7,824 nt of DNA from Nitrospirota bacterium (GTDB lineage Bacteria > Nitrospirota > Nitrospiria > Nitrospirales > Nitrospiraceae). This document shows positions 6,981 to 7,824 of the stretch, piece by piece (the stretch's first letter is position 1; each line of letters begins with the position of its first letter). A model generated the notes under the pieces. It saw nothing but the letters and a program-made list of their open reading frames with translations, made no database searches and had not been told where the DNA came from. Position numbers and translations under genes: made by a program. Where the stretch lies: positions 1 through 7,824 of the forward strand of contig SCVQ01000329.1 of NCBI GenBank assembly GCA_004296865.1. The letters are read 5' to 3'.

Positions 6981-6999
6981 GCCCCGATTGAAGCGGGGC
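6981..6999 (+). other. Hairpin in the presumed topA leader
   Basis: GCCCCG (6981-6986) pairs with CGGGGC (6994-6999) around a 7-nt loop. The left arm could alternatively pair with a second GGGGC at 7019-7023, 3 nt before the topA ribosome binding site. No T-run follows. It sits at the expected 5' end of the topA transcript. It might also be a weak terminator for transcripts coming from dprA. Confidence 0.4.
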
Positions 7000-7036
7000 G
7001 TTGAGCGGTTCGTCTAGAGGGGCGACAGGAGCGCGC

Positions 7037-7824
7037 ATGGCCAAATCGTTGATCATCGTGGAGTCACCAGCCAAGGCCCGGACCATCACCAAGTACCTGG
7101 GCCGTGGCTATACCGTGATGGCGTCGATCGGCCACGTGAAGGACCTGCCCACCAGCAAGCTGGGCGTGGACATCGAGCACGACTTCGCCCCGCAGTACGT
7201 GACGATCAAGGGGAAAGCGAAAGTGCTGGCCGAGATCAAAAAGAAGGCCCAAGAAGTCGAGACCGTCTATCTCGCTCCGGACCCGGATCGCGAAGGCGAG
7301 GCCATTGCCTGGCACATTGCGCAGGAGCTCGACGGCAAGCCCGGCACCGGCAAGGCCAAAGGCAAGGACCGCAAAGTTTTCCGCGTCCTGTTCAACGAGA
7401 TCACCGAGTCGGCGATCAAGCGCGCGCTGCAATCCCCCGGCCAGATCGACTTGAAGCTGGTCAACGCCCAACAGGCGCGCCGCGTGCTGGACCGCATCGT
7501 CGGCTATCAGGGCAGCCAGTTGCTCTGGAAGAAGGTGCGCCGGGGCCTCAGCATGGGGCGCGTGCAGTCGGTGGCCGTGAAGTTGATCTGCGACCGCGAA
7601 CGGGAACGCGAAGCCTTCCGTCCCGAGGAGTACTGGTCCATCACGGTCACGCTGGCCGGCACGAACCCGCCGCCATTCGAAGCCAAGCTCCACAGTGTGA
7701 ATGGTCGGGATGCGGAGATCGCGTCTGCGCAGGAGGCCGAGCGGGTCGTGGCTGCGGTCCAGGGCAAAGACTTCATCGTGCAGTCCATCGAGCGGAAGGA
7801 GAAGCGGCGCAACCCGGTGGCCCC
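7037..7824 (+). CDS. topA: DNA topoisomerase I (type IA), N-terminal part, cut by window end
   Basis: This is type IA topoisomerase, which relaxes negative supercoils by cutting and passing one strand. The 262 complete codons in the window cover the Toprim domain and the start of the core. The acidic metal-binding residues are Glu9 in VESPAKA and Asp82, Asp84 and Glu86 in PDPDREGEA. IGHVKDLP (31-38), VFRVLFNEIT (114-123), QQARRVLDRIVGY (145-157) and MGRVQSVAVKLICDRE (173-188) are typical. The catalytic tyrosine, expected near residue 300, and the zinc-finger tail are beyond the window. A Gly/Lys-rich loop (about 100-113) separates the Toprim helix from the next strand. The motif usually read as SPLLWKKV is SQLLWKKV here. 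The start is ATG with AGGAG at 7027-7031, 5 nt upstream. The frame is open to the window end with no stop. Confidence 0.97.
   Translation, partial: MAKSLIIVESPAKARTITKYLGRGYTVMASIGHVKDLPTSKLGVDIEHDFAPQYVTIKGKAKVLAEIKKKAQEVETVYLAPDPDREGEAIAWHIAQELDGKPGTGKAKGKDRKVFRVLFNEITESAIKRALQSPGQIDLKLVNAQQARRVLDRIVGYQGSQLLWKKVRRGLSMGRVQSVAVKLICDREREREAFRPEEYWSITVTLAGTNPPPFEAKLHSVNGRDAEIASAQEAERVVAAVQGKDFIVQSIERKEKRRNPVA

Noticed and set aside
7064..7693. A 209-codon minus-strand open frame opposite topA
   Set aside because: The + strand carries clear Toprim and GRVQS motifs of topoisomerase I; the opposite frame has no motif.

Overview
This window is a compact, GC-rich stretch of bacterial chromosome in which every recognisable gene lies on the + strand. 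It suggests a rod-shaped, cell-wall-containing, Gram-negative-type bacterium. The protein style and the gene order (mre/mrd genes, then rng, dprA and topA) would fit Nitrospirota such as Nitrospira. That assignment is an impression from memory of similar proteins, not a search result.

Positions 1-4037 hold the cell-elongation (Rod complex) genes: the 3' part of mreC (start lies before the window), mreD, mrdA (PBP2) and rodA. mreC/mreD overlap by GTGA and mrdA/rodA by ATGA, and only 50 bp separate mreD from mrdA, so this looks like one operon. MreC and MreD form the membrane scaffold. RodA polymerises glycan strands from lipid II and PBP2 cross-links them. All catalytic motifs of RodA and PBP2 are intact.

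After rodA there is a 164-bp gap with a perfect 9-bp hairpin and, nearer the next gene, a second potential two-tier stem. Then comes an intact RNase E/G-family gene (rng, 502 aa, without the long C-terminal scaffold of RNase E). A GC-rich hairpin and a 12-bp tandem repeat lead into dprA, the DNA-processing protein that loads RecA on single-stranded DNA in transformation. A 105-bp gap holds the best promoter candidate in the window, another hairpin and a good ribosome binding site. Last is topA, DNA topoisomerase I, cut by the window end after its Toprim domain and before the catalytic tyrosine.

No mobile element, CRISPR array, complete RNA gene or unfamiliar gene was found. This is an ordinary housekeeping region, and I did not find an undescribed system. 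The observations worth a second look are in the short intergenic regions (possible leader structures of rng and topA, the repeat at the dprA start) and in the linkage of rng to the cell-shape genes.
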